Positions 1 through 6,755 of a stretch of 21,033 nt of DNA are shown one piece after another (position 1 is the stretch's first letter; every line of letters begins with the position of its first letter). The DNA is from JAPLDP01 sp964628285 (GTDB lineage: Bacteria > Bacteroidota > Bacteroidia > Bacteroidales > JAGONC01): assembly GCA_964628285.1 (NCBI GenBank), contig CAZVNP010000056.1:1-21033 (forward strand). Direction: 5' to 3'. A program made the position numbers and the translations under genes. The notes beneath the pieces were generated by a model, which saw only the letters and a program-made list of their open reading frames with translations, was not told the origin of the DNA and ran no database searches.

Positions 1-210
1 TCAATAAATTTTTATTATACAACAGGGAGAACTGATCCTAATAAATTTTATATTTCAGGTAGTAGGCTTCAACAAACATTGTTATTATCAGAGATACAGG
101 TTTCCTACGATAACGATCATATAAAATCATATGAATTATTATACAATAATGATAACTTTTATTCATATCTTGAGAATGATGTTTACTGGAGGTACAAACC
201 CCGATTATGA
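1..210 (+). pseudogene. C-terminal fragment of an SpvB/Rhs-like surface or toxin protein, probable remnant
   Basis: The first frame is open from the window edge to a TGA at 208-210 and gives 69 residues. The middle part (GSRLQQTLLLSEIQVSY, then KSYELLYNN and FYSYLEN) resembles the repeating segment of SpvB/TcaC and Rhs-type proteins, in which a 'LL..I.V......RSYEL.Y' block recurs. The last residues, DVYWRYKPRL, do not fit that pattern. From about 176 the second frame is open as MMFTGGTNPDYETGIN before a stop at 224-226, so a frameshift near 175 or a truncation is possible. The stretch is clearly richer in A+T than the genes to its right, as is common for polymorphic toxin or surface-protein loci. 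The N-terminal part lies outside the window, so I cannot say whether the full gene is functional. The family call rests on pattern memory only. Confidence 0.45.
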
Positions 211-520
211 AACTGGCATCAACTGATAAGCACAAAAGAATGTTGCCACGAGCACGCAGATGAAATTTTCACTTTCTTATCTGGATTAGCAGCTTAAATT
301 AAATAGTTGATATTGTATAACTTAAAAAATTATTTACGGATGAAAAACAAATTACTTACAATTTTATCCTGATCTGAATGACCCCCTTCTCAGCAACATG
401 TATCCGTTGAGTTATATAATAGCTGATAAACAGGACAAGATTCCTTGAAGCGAATAGCTACCCGGAAAATCAAAAAAATCTCAAAAAAAATTTGCACGGT
501 GATTTTTTTTGACATATTTT
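211..520. other. AT-rich non-coding stretch
   Basis: No convincing gene is present. A short ATG frame at 340 (MKNKLLTILS, then stop) looks like the beginning of a signal peptide but ends after ten codons. An A-tract at 483-491 faces a T-tract at 502-510 around a ten-base spacer, which could form an A/T-only hairpin. The A+T richness matches the fragment to its left and suggests decayed or transferred DNA. Confidence 0.5.
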
Positions 521-538
521 TGACCGACCGTTCAGTCA
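521..538. promoter_or_regulatory. Palindromic TetR-type operator
   Basis: TGACCGACCGTTCAGTCA is an inverted repeat in which seven of nine base pairs match around the centre. Its GACCGACC half-site is typical of operators bound by TetR-family regulators. It lies 11 bases before the ATG of the TetR gene and directly abuts a Bacteroidota -7 box, so a bound repressor would block transcription. Autoregulation is the simplest reading. Confidence 0.7.
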
Positions 539-546
539 TAAATTTG
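539..546 (+). promoter_or_regulatory. Candidate -7 box of the TetR gene
   Basis: TAAATTTG matches the Bacteroidota -7 consensus TAnnTTTG exactly. Upstream TTTG candidates end at 511 and 522, giving spacers of 27 and 16 bases, neither of which is the usual 19-20. The box ends only three bases before the chosen ATG at 550, so this promoter would give a leaderless or nearly leaderless message. Confidence 0.45.
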
Positions 547-549
547 GTA

Positions 550-1140
550 ATGTCACCACGTACTGTCAAGCAATTCGAATCCATCCGTGAGAGCCGCAAA
601 GCCCTTATCATGGATAAAGCTCTGGAGCTCTTCGTCGCCAAAGGATTCCACGCCACCTCCATCAGCGACATCGCCAGGCAGGCAGGCATTTCCAAGGGAC
701 TCATGTATAACTATTTTAAAAGCAAAGAAGATCTCATCAAGGAAATCGCCGTCAAAGGGATGCGGGAGTTCATCGATATTTTCGATCCGAACAGGGATGG
801 CGTACTCACCGATGAGGAATTCGAATTTTTCATCAATGAGTCGTTCCGCATCCTCAGGGAAAGGTCGGACTACTGGAAGCTGTACATCACCATCATGCTC
901 CAGCCGCCGGTTTACGAGATGGTGAAAAAAGATATCACGGGCTTTGTGCCGGGCGTGTTGCAGGTGCTCATTGATTATTACAAAAGGAAAGGTGTTGCCG
1001 ATCCAGGCACCGAAGCGTATTTGTTCGGAACGCTGCTTGACGGCATCGCGCTGAATTATATCCTTGATCCCGAACATTTTCCGTTGGAGGAGGTAAAGGA
1101 AGGGATACTGAGGAAATTCAGGCTCAGAGAAAAAGGATGA
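550..1140 (+). CDS. TetR/AcrR-family transcriptional regulator with an EF-hand-like loop
   Basis: This 196-residue protein is a dimeric DNA-binding repressor by family. The N-terminal helix-turn-helix spans about residues 15-65, with the recognition region SISDIARQAGISKGLMYNYF followed by KSKEDL, a classic TetR pattern. The C-terminal ligand domain is not assignable to a known effector. Residues 79-90 (DPNRDGVLTDEE) fit the 12-residue EF-hand calcium loop: D1, N3, D5, G6, L8 and E12. Flanking helices are REFIDIF and FEFFINESF. I chose ATG 550 over an in-frame TTG at 445 because the extra 35 residues are lysine-rich and unlike TetR N termini, and because they would place the operator at 521-538 inside the gene. 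The gene precedes the transport cluster in the same direction, so it is the likely local regulator. The family call is secure; calcium sensing is inference. Confidence 0.92.
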   Translation: MSPRTVKQFESIRESRKALIMDKALELFVAKGFHATSISDIARQAGISKGLMYNYFKSKEDLIKEIAVKGMREFIDIFDPNRDGVLTDEEFEFFINESFRILRERSDYWKLYITIMLQPPVYEMVKKDITGFVPGVLQVLIDYYKRKGVADPGTEAYLFGTLLDGIALNYILDPEHFPLEEVKEGILRKFRLREKG

Positions 1141-1154
1141 ACAAAATGGGGGAT

Positions 1155-1184
1155 TTTGGTTTTATTGCAGAAAGAATACTTTTT
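1155..1184 (+). promoter_or_regulatory. Weak candidate promoter for the transport cluster
   Basis: TTTG at 1155-1158 is separated by 18 bases from TACTTTTT at 1177-1184, one mismatch from TAnnTTTG. It lies just after the TetR gene and ahead of the block of repeats. No second copy of the TetR operator is visible near it, so the cluster could instead be read through from the regulator's promoter. Confidence 0.3.
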
Positions 1185-1226
1185 TAACCGCAAAGGATGC
1201 GAAGAAGGCGCAGAGGGCGCAAAGGC
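1184..1226. repeat. Dispersed CGCAAAGG-type intergenic repeat
   Basis: This begins TTAACCGCAAAGGATGCGAA and continues with further GGCGCAGAG and GGCGCAAAGG units. It is the well-known short intergenic repeat family built on 'ACCGCAAAGG.CGCAAAG' seen in Bacteroidota and other phyla. There is no coding content. It separates the regulator from the transport genes. Confidence 0.6.
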
Positions 1227-1229
1227 TTA

Positions 1230-1261
1230 GGTCGGCGGGTCTTCAGATCGGCAGGTCTGTG
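1230..1261. repeat. Imperfect 16-base direct repeat
   Basis: GGTCGGCGGGTCTTCA is followed immediately by GATCGGCAGGTCTGTG, with 11 of 16 positions identical. It does not resemble the TetR operator upstream. It is probably part of the repeat mosaic at 1184-1326, with no evident function. Confidence 0.4.
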
Positions 1262-1277
1262 GGAAATAATATAAATA

Positions 1278-1326
1278 ACCTACTCCCCCTCTCCTTTCAA
1301 GGAGAGGGGGCTGGTGGGTGAGGTCA
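1278..1326. repeat. Dispersed palindromic repeat, first copy
   Basis: Inner arms CCCCCTCTCCTT (1285-1296) and AAGGAGAGGGGG (1299-1310) are perfectly complementary around a two-base gap, within outer sequence that ends GGTGGGTGAGGTCAT. The same tail GGGTGAGGTCAT ends the related element at 5367-5423. This class of G-rich/C-rich palindrome is scattered between genes in many bacterial genomes. It would fold into a strong RNA hairpin in the leader of the LolA-like gene. Confidence 0.65.
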
Positions 1327-1377
1327 TGAAAGCGGCACGCGTTGCAAACGCGCGCAAACAAGGGGTTTTATAAAGCT

Positions 1378-2136
1378 ATGAAAACAATCATTCAATCTAT
1401 CTTACTCTCAGCCGGCATCCTGTTCCTGTCTGCTTCTTATGCGCAGGAGCTCACCGCCGATGAGATCGTGCAGAAAGCACAGGATAAAGCTAACGGCCTG
1501 TCGAGTGTGGGCACGATGAAGATGACCATCGTGCGGCCGGAGTGGTCGCGCGACGTCACCATGAAAGTATGGACCAAAGGCACCGATTTCTCCATGATAC
1601 TCATCACGGGCCCCGCCGGCGACAAGGGTCAGGTCTTCCTGAAACGCCACAACGAGATGTGGAACTGGATGGCCAGCATCAGCAGGATGATCAAGATACC
1701 ACCCTCGATGATGAGCCAATCGTGGATGGGCTCCGACTTCACCAACGACGACCTCGTCCGCATGAACTCCATCGTCACCGACTACACCCACTCCATCCTG
1801 GGAACGGAAAATGTGGAAGGCTACGACTGTTACAAGATACGGCTGATACCCAAGCCGGAAGCAGCGGTCGTATGGGGCAAGGTCTACATCTGGATATCCA
1901 AGGATGAATACTACCAGATGAAAGCCGAATATTTTGACGAGGACGGAACACTGGTCAACACGATGCTGGCCTCCGACATCAAACAGATGGGTGACCGTAA
2001 GCTGCCCAGCCTGCTGATCATGGTACCTGAAGAGAAAAAAGGTCAGCAGACACACCTGGAGATACTGGAGATGCAGTTCAACGTGCCCATCGAGGACAGT
2101 TTCTTTTCACAGCAGAACATGAAAACCCTGAGGTAG
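1378..2136 (+). CDS. LolA-like outer-membrane lipoprotein-sorting family protein
   Basis: The protein has 252 residues. A signal peptide (MKTIIQSILLSAGILFLSAS, cleavage near YAQ-EL) directs it to the periplasm. The mature part starts LTADEIVQKAQDKANGLSSVGTMKM and continues with alternating strands, including the GQVFLKRHNEMWNWMASI block and a C-terminal FNVPIEDSFFSQQNM segment. This is the pattern of the outer-membrane lipoprotein-sorting protein family (COG2834-like), whose half-barrel fold carries acyl chains or lipids across the periplasm. It is not housekeeping LolA: it sits in front of dedicated permease and ATPase genes. An in-frame TTG at 1342 would add 12 residues before the hydrophobic segment, so ATG 1378 is preferred. 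I infer a role as periplasmic shuttle or acceptor for cargo delivered by the adjacent ABC transporter. The cargo is unknown. Confidence 0.85.
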   Translation: MKTIIQSILLSAGILFLSASYAQELTADEIVQKAQDKANGLSSVGTMKMTIVRPEWSRDVTMKVWTKGTDFSMILITGPAGDKGQVFLKRHNEMWNWMASISRMIKIPPSMMSQSWMGSDFTNDDLVRMNSIVTDYTHSILGTENVEGYDCYKIRLIPKPEAAVVWGKVYIWISKDEYYQMKAEYFDEDGTLVNTMLASDIKQMGDRKLPSLLIMVPEEKKGQQTHLEILEMQFNVPIEDSFFSQQNMKTLR

Positions 2137-2157
2137 TCATCACTGAAAAAATAGATT

Positions 2158-3384
2158 ATGAGAACCTATCTTAAAATGGCCTGGCGCAACCTGTGGAGAA
2201 ACAAACGGAGGACCATCATCACGTTGCTCTCCGTGCTCTTTGCCTTCTTCCTGGCTTTGCTTATGCGGTCGATGCAACTGGGATCCTATAACATGATGAT
2301 CGAGAGCATCGTCAAGACCACCACGGGTTATATCCAGATCCACGCCCTCGGTTACTGGGATAACAAAACCATCAACAGGACCTTCCTTGACAACGACACG
2401 CTGAACGATGCCATTCGCCGCGACGATAACATCACGCTGATGATCCCGCGGCTGGAATCCTTTGCCCTTGCCTCTTCGGGCAACCAGACCAAAGGCATTG
2501 CTGTCATCGGCACCAATCCGGAGAAGGAGAATGACATATCAGGGCTGGAGAAGCACGTCGTCAGGGGACATTATCTCACCAAAACCGGTAACGGTGTTCT
2601 GATGGGTGAAGATCTGGCCAAATACCTTCAGGTGGACGTGGGTGACTCCGTCGTACTATTAAGCCAGGGTTATCATGGTGTGACCGCTGCCGGTGAATTT
2701 CCCGTTGCAGGTATCGTGCATTTCAACACCCTGGAGATGAACAGCTCGATGATCTATATGCCGCTGCTGGCGGCACAGAGGTTCTACTCGGCTCCGGGGC
2801 GCCTCACCTCGCTCTCCCTGTCGCTGAAAGACAAAAATAAGATGAAAGCCGATGCCGCCTACCTGGGCACCATCGATCCCGACGACCTGGAGGTGATGAC
2901 CTGGAGCCAGATGATGCCCGAAGTGGTGCAGGCCATTCAGGGTGACAACATCGGCGGGCAGGTTATGCTGGGGATACTTTACATCGTGGTGGGCTTCGGC
3001 ATCTTCGGCACCATCATGATGATGACCCTCGAGCGCAAACGCGAATTCGGCATCATGGTGGCTGTGGGCATGCGGCGTTCACGGCTGGAATTCATCGTTT
3101 TCGCCGAATCGCTGTGCATCGCCGTTGTCGGCATCATCTGCGGCGGCGCGCTGAGCATCCCCGTCATCCTGTACCTTCACTATCACCCCATCGAGCTGAC
3201 CGGCGAGCTGGCCCAGGCGGTGCTGGAATACAACATGGAGCCGGTGCTGCCCTTTGCTTTGGAACCCGGCTTCTTCCTGAAACAAAGCCTCGTGGTCTTC
3301 ATCCTGAGCATCCTCGCCGCCCTTTACCCCCTGGCGGTGATACGGCGCTTCAGGCTCGTGCCTGCACTGCAAGGAAAACAATGA
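2158..3384 (+). CDS. FtsX/LolC-type ABC transporter permease, first subunit
   Basis: The protein has 408 residues with the four-helix plan of the FtsX/MacB/LolC-E class. TM1 spans about residues 18-38 and is preceded by the conserved AWRNLWRNKRRT segment. A large periplasmic domain covers about 40-265. TM2 lies at about 270-292, TM3 at about 320-345 and TM4 at about 375-397. The cytosolic stretch ERKREFGIMVAVGMRRS after TM2 is the coupling helix that contacts the ATPase. Such permeases do not form classical import channels. They transmit ATP-driven motion to the periplasm, as in lipoprotein release (LolCDE) or efflux (MacB). The gene lies 21 bases after the LolA-like gene and is followed 27 bases later by a second permease, consistent with a heterodimeric complex in one operon. 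Substrate is not deducible from sequence. Confidence 0.92.
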   Translation: MRTYLKMAWRNLWRNKRRTIITLLSVLFAFFLALLMRSMQLGSYNMMIESIVKTTTGYIQIHALGYWDNKTINRTFLDNDTLNDAIRRDDNITLMIPRLESFALASSGNQTKGIAVIGTNPEKENDISGLEKHVVRGHYLTKTGNGVLMGEDLAKYLQVDVGDSVVLLSQGYHGVTAAGEFPVAGIVHFNTLEMNSSMIYMPLLAAQRFYSAPGRLTSLSLSLKDKNKMKADAAYLGTIDPDDLEVMTWSQMMPEVVQAIQGDNIGGQVMLGILYIVVGFGIFGTIMMMTLERKREFGIMVAVGMRRSRLEFIVFAESLCIAVVGIICGGALSIPVILYLHYHPIELTGELAQAVLEYNMEPVLPFALEPGFFLKQSLVVFILSILAALYPLAVIRRFRLVPALQGKQ

Positions 3385-3411
3385 TTATGAAACCATTAAA
3401 AAAACACCACA

Positions 3412-4635
3412 ATGATTTGGTCTATAGCATGGCGTAACGTCTGGCGTAACAAGCTCCGCAGCTTCATCATACTCTGTGCGGTGGCCATCGGCCTCTTCGG
3501 CACCCTGTTCATCATTGCCTTAGACAAGGGCATGGTGGTGCAACGTGAAGAAGCAGCCATCAACACCGAGATTTCGCACATCCAGATACACAACCCTTTG
3601 TTCCTGCAGGATAACTCGATCAAATACGACATCCCGGATGCGACAGCCAAGGTGAAAGACATCGAAAAGGTGGAAGGGGTCAAAGCTGTCACCGCCCGTC
3701 TTGTCGTGACGGCTATGGCCAGCACCGCCACCACCGGCACCGGCGTCACCATCATCGGCATCAATCCCGATATGGAGAAGAAGGTGACCAAGCTTCATGA
3801 GGATGTCATCGAGGGAAGCTACTTCGATAAAGAATCGCGGACACCGCAGATTGTCGTCGGTGAGAAGCTGGCCACCAAGCTGGGCGCACGCCTCGGCTCC
3901 AAGATCGTCCTCACCCTGACCAACACCCAGGGTGTGCTCACCTATGCCCTCTTCCGCGTTGGCGGCATCTACAAAACGTCCAACACGATGTACGATGAAG
4001 CCAATGCTTTTGTCAGAACGAGTGATCTGGCCCCGCTGCTCGGATTCAACACCGAGAATGCCACCGAGATCGCCGTCTTGCTTGATAACACGGGCGAGAC
4101 TGACAGGATCACCGACCTCCTGAAAAACGAATTCAAGGATCTCAGCGTGCAGTCATGGAAGACCATACAGCCGATGCTGGTGACCCTGTCGGCCATTATG
4201 GATGAATTCTCCTACCTGATGATGATCATCATTCTCATCGCTATGGCTTTCGGCATCATCAACACGATGCTGATGGCCATCCTGGAACGTGTCAGGGAGA
4301 TCGGCATGCTGATGGCCGTGGGCATGAACCGCCGCCGTGTAGCCATCATGATCACGCTCGAGACCGTCTTCCTGTCGGTCACCGGGGCCGTGATCGGAAT
4401 GGCGGTGAGCTATGTCACCATACGGCTAACGGGGACGCACGGACTGAACTTCGCCGCCGTGGCACAGGGTTTTGAAGCCTATGGCTACAGCGCCCTCATT
4501 TATCCCATGCTGAACAGGCTCGATTATATCGTGCTTTTCGTACTCGTCATCATGACAGCGCTGATATCGTCTGTATACCCTGTACATAAAGCATTGAGAT
4601 TCAAACCGGCAGAAGCCATCCGCACAGATACTTAA
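3412..4635 (+). CDS. FtsX/LolE-type ABC transporter permease, second subunit
   Basis: The protein has 407 residues and the same architecture as its neighbour, with a shared N-terminal motif (IAWRNVWRNKLRS). TM1 spans about residues 14-36, the periplasmic domain about 40-258, TM2 about 262-288, TM3 about 305-335 and TM4 about 368-393. The coupling segment ERVREIGMLMAVGMNRRR is close to the FtsX-domain consensus. The start at 3412 gives the conserved N terminus. Two earlier ATGs at 3381 and 3387 are out of frame, and the first overlaps the stop of the upstream permease. The two permeases are related but clearly divergent, as LolC and LolE are, so a heterodimer is more likely than a redundant copy. 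It probably pairs with the ATPase encoded at 4692. Confidence 0.92.
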   Translation: MIWSIAWRNVWRNKLRSFIILCAVAIGLFGTLFIIALDKGMVVQREEAAINTEISHIQIHNPLFLQDNSIKYDIPDATAKVKDIEKVEGVKAVTARLVVTAMASTATTGTGVTIIGINPDMEKKVTKLHEDVIEGSYFDKESRTPQIVVGEKLATKLGARLGSKIVLTLTNTQGVLTYALFRVGGIYKTSNTMYDEANAFVRTSDLAPLLGFNTENATEIAVLLDNTGETDRITDLLKNEFKDLSVQSWKTIQPMLVTLSAIMDEFSYLMMIIILIAMAFGIINTMLMAILERVREIGMLMAVGMNRRRVAIMITLETVFLSVTGAVIGMAVSYVTIRLTGTHGLNFAAVAQGFEAYGYSALIYPMLNRLDYIVLFVLVIMTALISSVYPVHKALRFKPAEAIRTDT

Positions 4636-4663
4636 TATTTCGAATGCATGATAATCTTTACTT

Positions 4664-4676
4664 ATTGTTAAACAAT
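4664..4676. repeat. Small AT-rich palindrome before the ATPase gene
   Basis: ATTGTTAAACAAT has arms ATTGTT and AACAAT around a single central A. It lies in the 56-base gap between the second permease and the ATPase. It could be a minor regulatory site or chance. No promoter of the Bacteroidota form is visible beside it. Confidence 0.25.
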
Positions 4677-4691
4677 ATAACTTGAATAACC

Positions 4692-5420
4692 ATGGGCGTT
4701 ATCACAACCATCAACCTGCACAAGACTTACCACGAGACCAAGATCCCTGTCAAAGCCGTAAACGGCATTGATATTTCATTCAGTGAGGGAGAGTTTACGG
4801 CCATCGTAGGACCCTCGGGGTCGGGCAAGACCACCTTCCTCAACCTCATCGGAGGCCTGGATGTCCCCACCGAAGGTGAAGTGTTTATCAACGGTACCAA
4901 CATCACCACTCTGTCATCGAAACAGCTCATCGATTTCAGGCTTCACAACATAGGATTCGTCTTTCAATCCTATAACCTGATCCCGGTGCTGACAGCCCGT
5001 GAGAATATCGAGTTCATCATGCTGTTGCAGCGCGTTCCCAGGGCGGAGCGTGAGAGGAGAACAGTCGAGCTGCTCAGGGCGGTGGGACTGGAAGATAAGA
5101 TTGACGAGCGTCCCGGTGACCTGTCAGGAGGGCAGCAGCAACGCGTGTCGGTGGCCCGCGCTCTCGCCTCCAAGCCGCGCTTCATCCTCGCCGACGAGCC
5201 CACGGCCAACCTCGACTCCAAGTCGACGGAGAACCTGCTCGACATCATGGAACGACTGAACCATGAGGAGAAGATCACCTTCATTTTCTCGACACACGAT
5301 GCCCGTGTCGTCAACAAAGCGCATCGTATCATCACCATCGAGGATGGAAAAGTGATCAGCGACAAAACCTCACCCCCTGATCCCCCTCTCCTAAGAAAGA
5401 AGAAGGGGATCAGGGGGTGA
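4692..5420 (+). CDS. LolD/MacB-type ABC transporter ATPase with a repeat-encoded C terminus
   Basis: The protein has 242 residues and energises the two permeases upstream. Visible motifs are Walker A GPSGSGKTT at residues 40-48, Q-loop Gln92, signature LSGGQQQ at 144-150, Walker B FILADEP with Glu169, and the switch His202 in STHDAR. The arrangement and spacing match the LolD/MacB/FtsE group. Normal family members end near the EDGKVISD segment (about residue 224). Here residues 226-242 (TSPPDPPLLRKKKGIRG) and the stop codon are encoded by an intergenic palindromic repeat at 5367-5423, so the tail is an add-on and probably has no catalytic role. The gene lies 56 bases after the second permease and 18 bases before the outer-membrane protein gene. 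Confidence 0.95.
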   Translation: MGVITTINLHKTYHETKIPVKAVNGIDISFSEGEFTAIVGPSGSGKTTFLNLIGGLDVPTEGEVFINGTNITTLSSKQLIDFRLHNIGFVFQSYNLIPVLTARENIEFIMLLQRVPRAERERRTVELLRAVGLEDKIDERPGDLSGGQQQRVSVARALASKPRFILADEPTANLDSKSTENLLDIMERLNHEEKITFIFSTHDARVVNKAHRIITIEDGKVISDKTSPPDPPLLRKKKGIRG

Positions 5421-5423
5421 GGT
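5367..5423. repeat. Dispersed palindromic repeat, second copy, overlapping the ATPase 3' end
   Basis: Arms ACCTCACCCCCTGATCCCC (5367-5385) and GGGGATCAGGGGGTGAGGT (5405-5423) are perfect 19-base reverse complements around a 19-base loop containing CTCTCCTAAG. The end GGGTGAGGTCAT matches the copy at 1278-1326. The hairpin straddles the stop codon of the ATPase gene and comes 15 bases before the next ATG, so it could slow decay of the upstream message or limit read-through. Confidence 0.8.
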
Positions 5424-5438
5424 CATATCATAATAAAA

Positions 5439-6611
5439 ATGAAACACCAACGATCCAAACATTTAATAACCATTATCCTGTTGCTCTTATCCTGCTTCTC
5501 CTATGGACAGGATGCCGCCACCCGCAACTGGTCCCTCACCGGCTATATCAAGGACCTGCAGCTGGTCTGGTACAAGAAACCTGATGAGACCTGGCTCCTT
5601 AACAACGAGCTGCACAACCGTTTCGATTTCCGGTGGTATCCCGTCACCGGTCTTGACATTCACCTGGGCATGCGCAACCGTATGCTTTACGGCAATTTCG
5701 TGAGCCTGTTCCATCCCATCTATCCCGGTCTCCTCGCCAGGGACAATGGTTACTTGGACATGACCAGACTCATCGCCGATGACACCTCATACCTGGTGGT
5801 CTCGACTTTCGACCGTGCCAATATCCGTTACACCCATGGCAGGTTCGAGGTCACCATGGGCCGTCAGCGTGTAAACTGGGGCATCGGCTTCATCTGGACA
5901 CCCAATGATATCTTCAACTCGTTCTCCTATTTCGACTTCGATTACGAGGAGCGTCCCGGCAGCGATGCCGTGAAGCTGGAATATTACACGGGCACCACGT
6001 CCTCGGCTCAGCTTGTCGCCAGTCTCAACAGCAACCGGCGTCCGACCATTGCAGGCATGTACCGCTTTAACCGATGGGAATACGACTTTCAGATCCTGGC
6101 CGGCATAATGGTGAACGATTTGGTTGTGGGTGGTGGCTGGTCGGGACAGATAAAAGGGGCTGGCTTCAGAGGCGAGGTCTCTTACTTCGTCCCCGCCAGC
6201 CATTGGGCCGACAGCACAGGCCAGCTCGAATCTACGGTGGATGCCGACTACACCCTGAAGAAAGGATGGTACTTTCATGCCGCTGCGCTTTACAACAGCA
6301 CCGGGACGACAGGGCCCGCAGGCGGATATAACTATCTTCTCACCAGCAACATCTCCGTCAGGAACTTCACCCTGGCCCGCTGGTCCCTCTTCTGCGAGAT
6401 CGCCTACCCCATAACCCCACTCATCCGCGCCGACGTCTCCGCCATCTTCAACCCCAATGATAAATCGGTGTTCGCAGGACCCTCGGTCACCATCTCCCTC
6501 AGCAACAACTGGCAGCTCATGCTCCTCAGCCAGATGTTCTACGGCGACCCCGGAACCGAATTCGGCGGCTTCGGCAAGATATGGTACGCACGGCTGAAGT
6601 GGAGCTTCTGA
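5439..6611 (+). CDS. Predicted outer-membrane beta-barrel protein of the transport cluster
   Basis: The protein has 390 residues. A signal peptide (MKHQRSKHLITIILLLLSCF, cleavage near YGQ) is followed by repeated amphipathic beta-strand patterns with aromatic girdle residues and a C terminus WYARLKWSF ending in phenylalanine, the usual signal for outer-membrane insertion. The conserved-looking centre (MGRQRVNWGIGFIWTPNDIF, then DFDYEERPGSDAVKLEYYTG) recalls DUF1302-like outer-membrane proteins found beside lipid or hydrophobic-compound export genes in Proteobacteria. That family link is from memory and uncertain. The gene follows the ATPase by 18 bases in the same direction, so it is probably the outer-membrane component or acceptor of the same system. 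There is no TonB box and no plug domain, so it is not a TonB-dependent receptor. Confidence 0.8.
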   Translation: MKHQRSKHLITIILLLLSCFSYGQDAATRNWSLTGYIKDLQLVWYKKPDETWLLNNELHNRFDFRWYPVTGLDIHLGMRNRMLYGNFVSLFHPIYPGLLARDNGYLDMTRLIADDTSYLVVSTFDRANIRYTHGRFEVTMGRQRVNWGIGFIWTPNDIFNSFSYFDFDYEERPGSDAVKLEYYTGTTSSAQLVASLNSNRRPTIAGMYRFNRWEYDFQILAGIMVNDLVVGGGWSGQIKGAGFRGEVSYFVPASHWADSTGQLESTVDADYTLKKGWYFHAAALYNSTGTTGPAGGYNYLLTSNISVRNFTLARWSLFCEIAYPITPLIRADVSAIFNPNDKSVFAGPSVTISLSNNWQLMLLSQMFYGDPGTEFGGFGKIWYARLKWSF

Positions 6612-6706
6612 ATAGCCAATAACGAATATAGAACACCGAACAAGAATATTCAATACTGAATAAGAATATGAGTGTTATTGGTATCCTCTGAAGCCCGAAG
6701 GGCTTC
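6610..6706. repeat. Mosaic intergenic repeat, copy A
   Basis: This overlaps the stop codon of the preceding gene. It starts GAATAGCCAATAACGAATAT and continues with related GAACACCGAACAAGAATATT units, then ends with the palindrome GAAGCCCGAAGGGCTTC (6690-6706) and the tail GACATGAATAACC. Copy B at 8176-8371 has the same order of elements. It lies downstream of the minus-strand gene at 6756-8018. Confidence 0.6.
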
Positions 6707-6755
6707 GACATGAATAACCAACTCTGCCGGAAGCCAAACGATACCAGATGACGTA

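Noticed and set aside
340..372. Ten-codon frame MKNKLLTILS resembling a signal-peptide start
   Set aside because: It stops at once with no continuation in any frame; at most a decayed gene start.
509..514. TTGACA as a sigma-70-like -35 element
   Set aside because: No TATAAT-like element lies 16-18 bases downstream, and promoters elsewhere in the window follow the TTTG/TAnnTTTG form of this phylum.
445..549. Upstream TTG start that would lengthen the TetR protein by 35 residues
   Set aside because: The added sequence is low-complexity and lysine/isoleucine-rich, unlike TetR N termini, and would put the palindromic operator and -7 box inside the gene.
553..1077. Long minus-strand open frame opposite the TetR gene
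   Set aside because: It is the shadow of a clearly recognisable TetR protein; it has no motif of its own and arises from the codon bias of the plus strand.
3387..3437. Small plus-strand frame MKPLKKHHNDLVYSMA between the two permeases
   Set aside because: It overlaps the real start of the second permease in another frame and looks like chance, although translational coupling there cannot be excluded.
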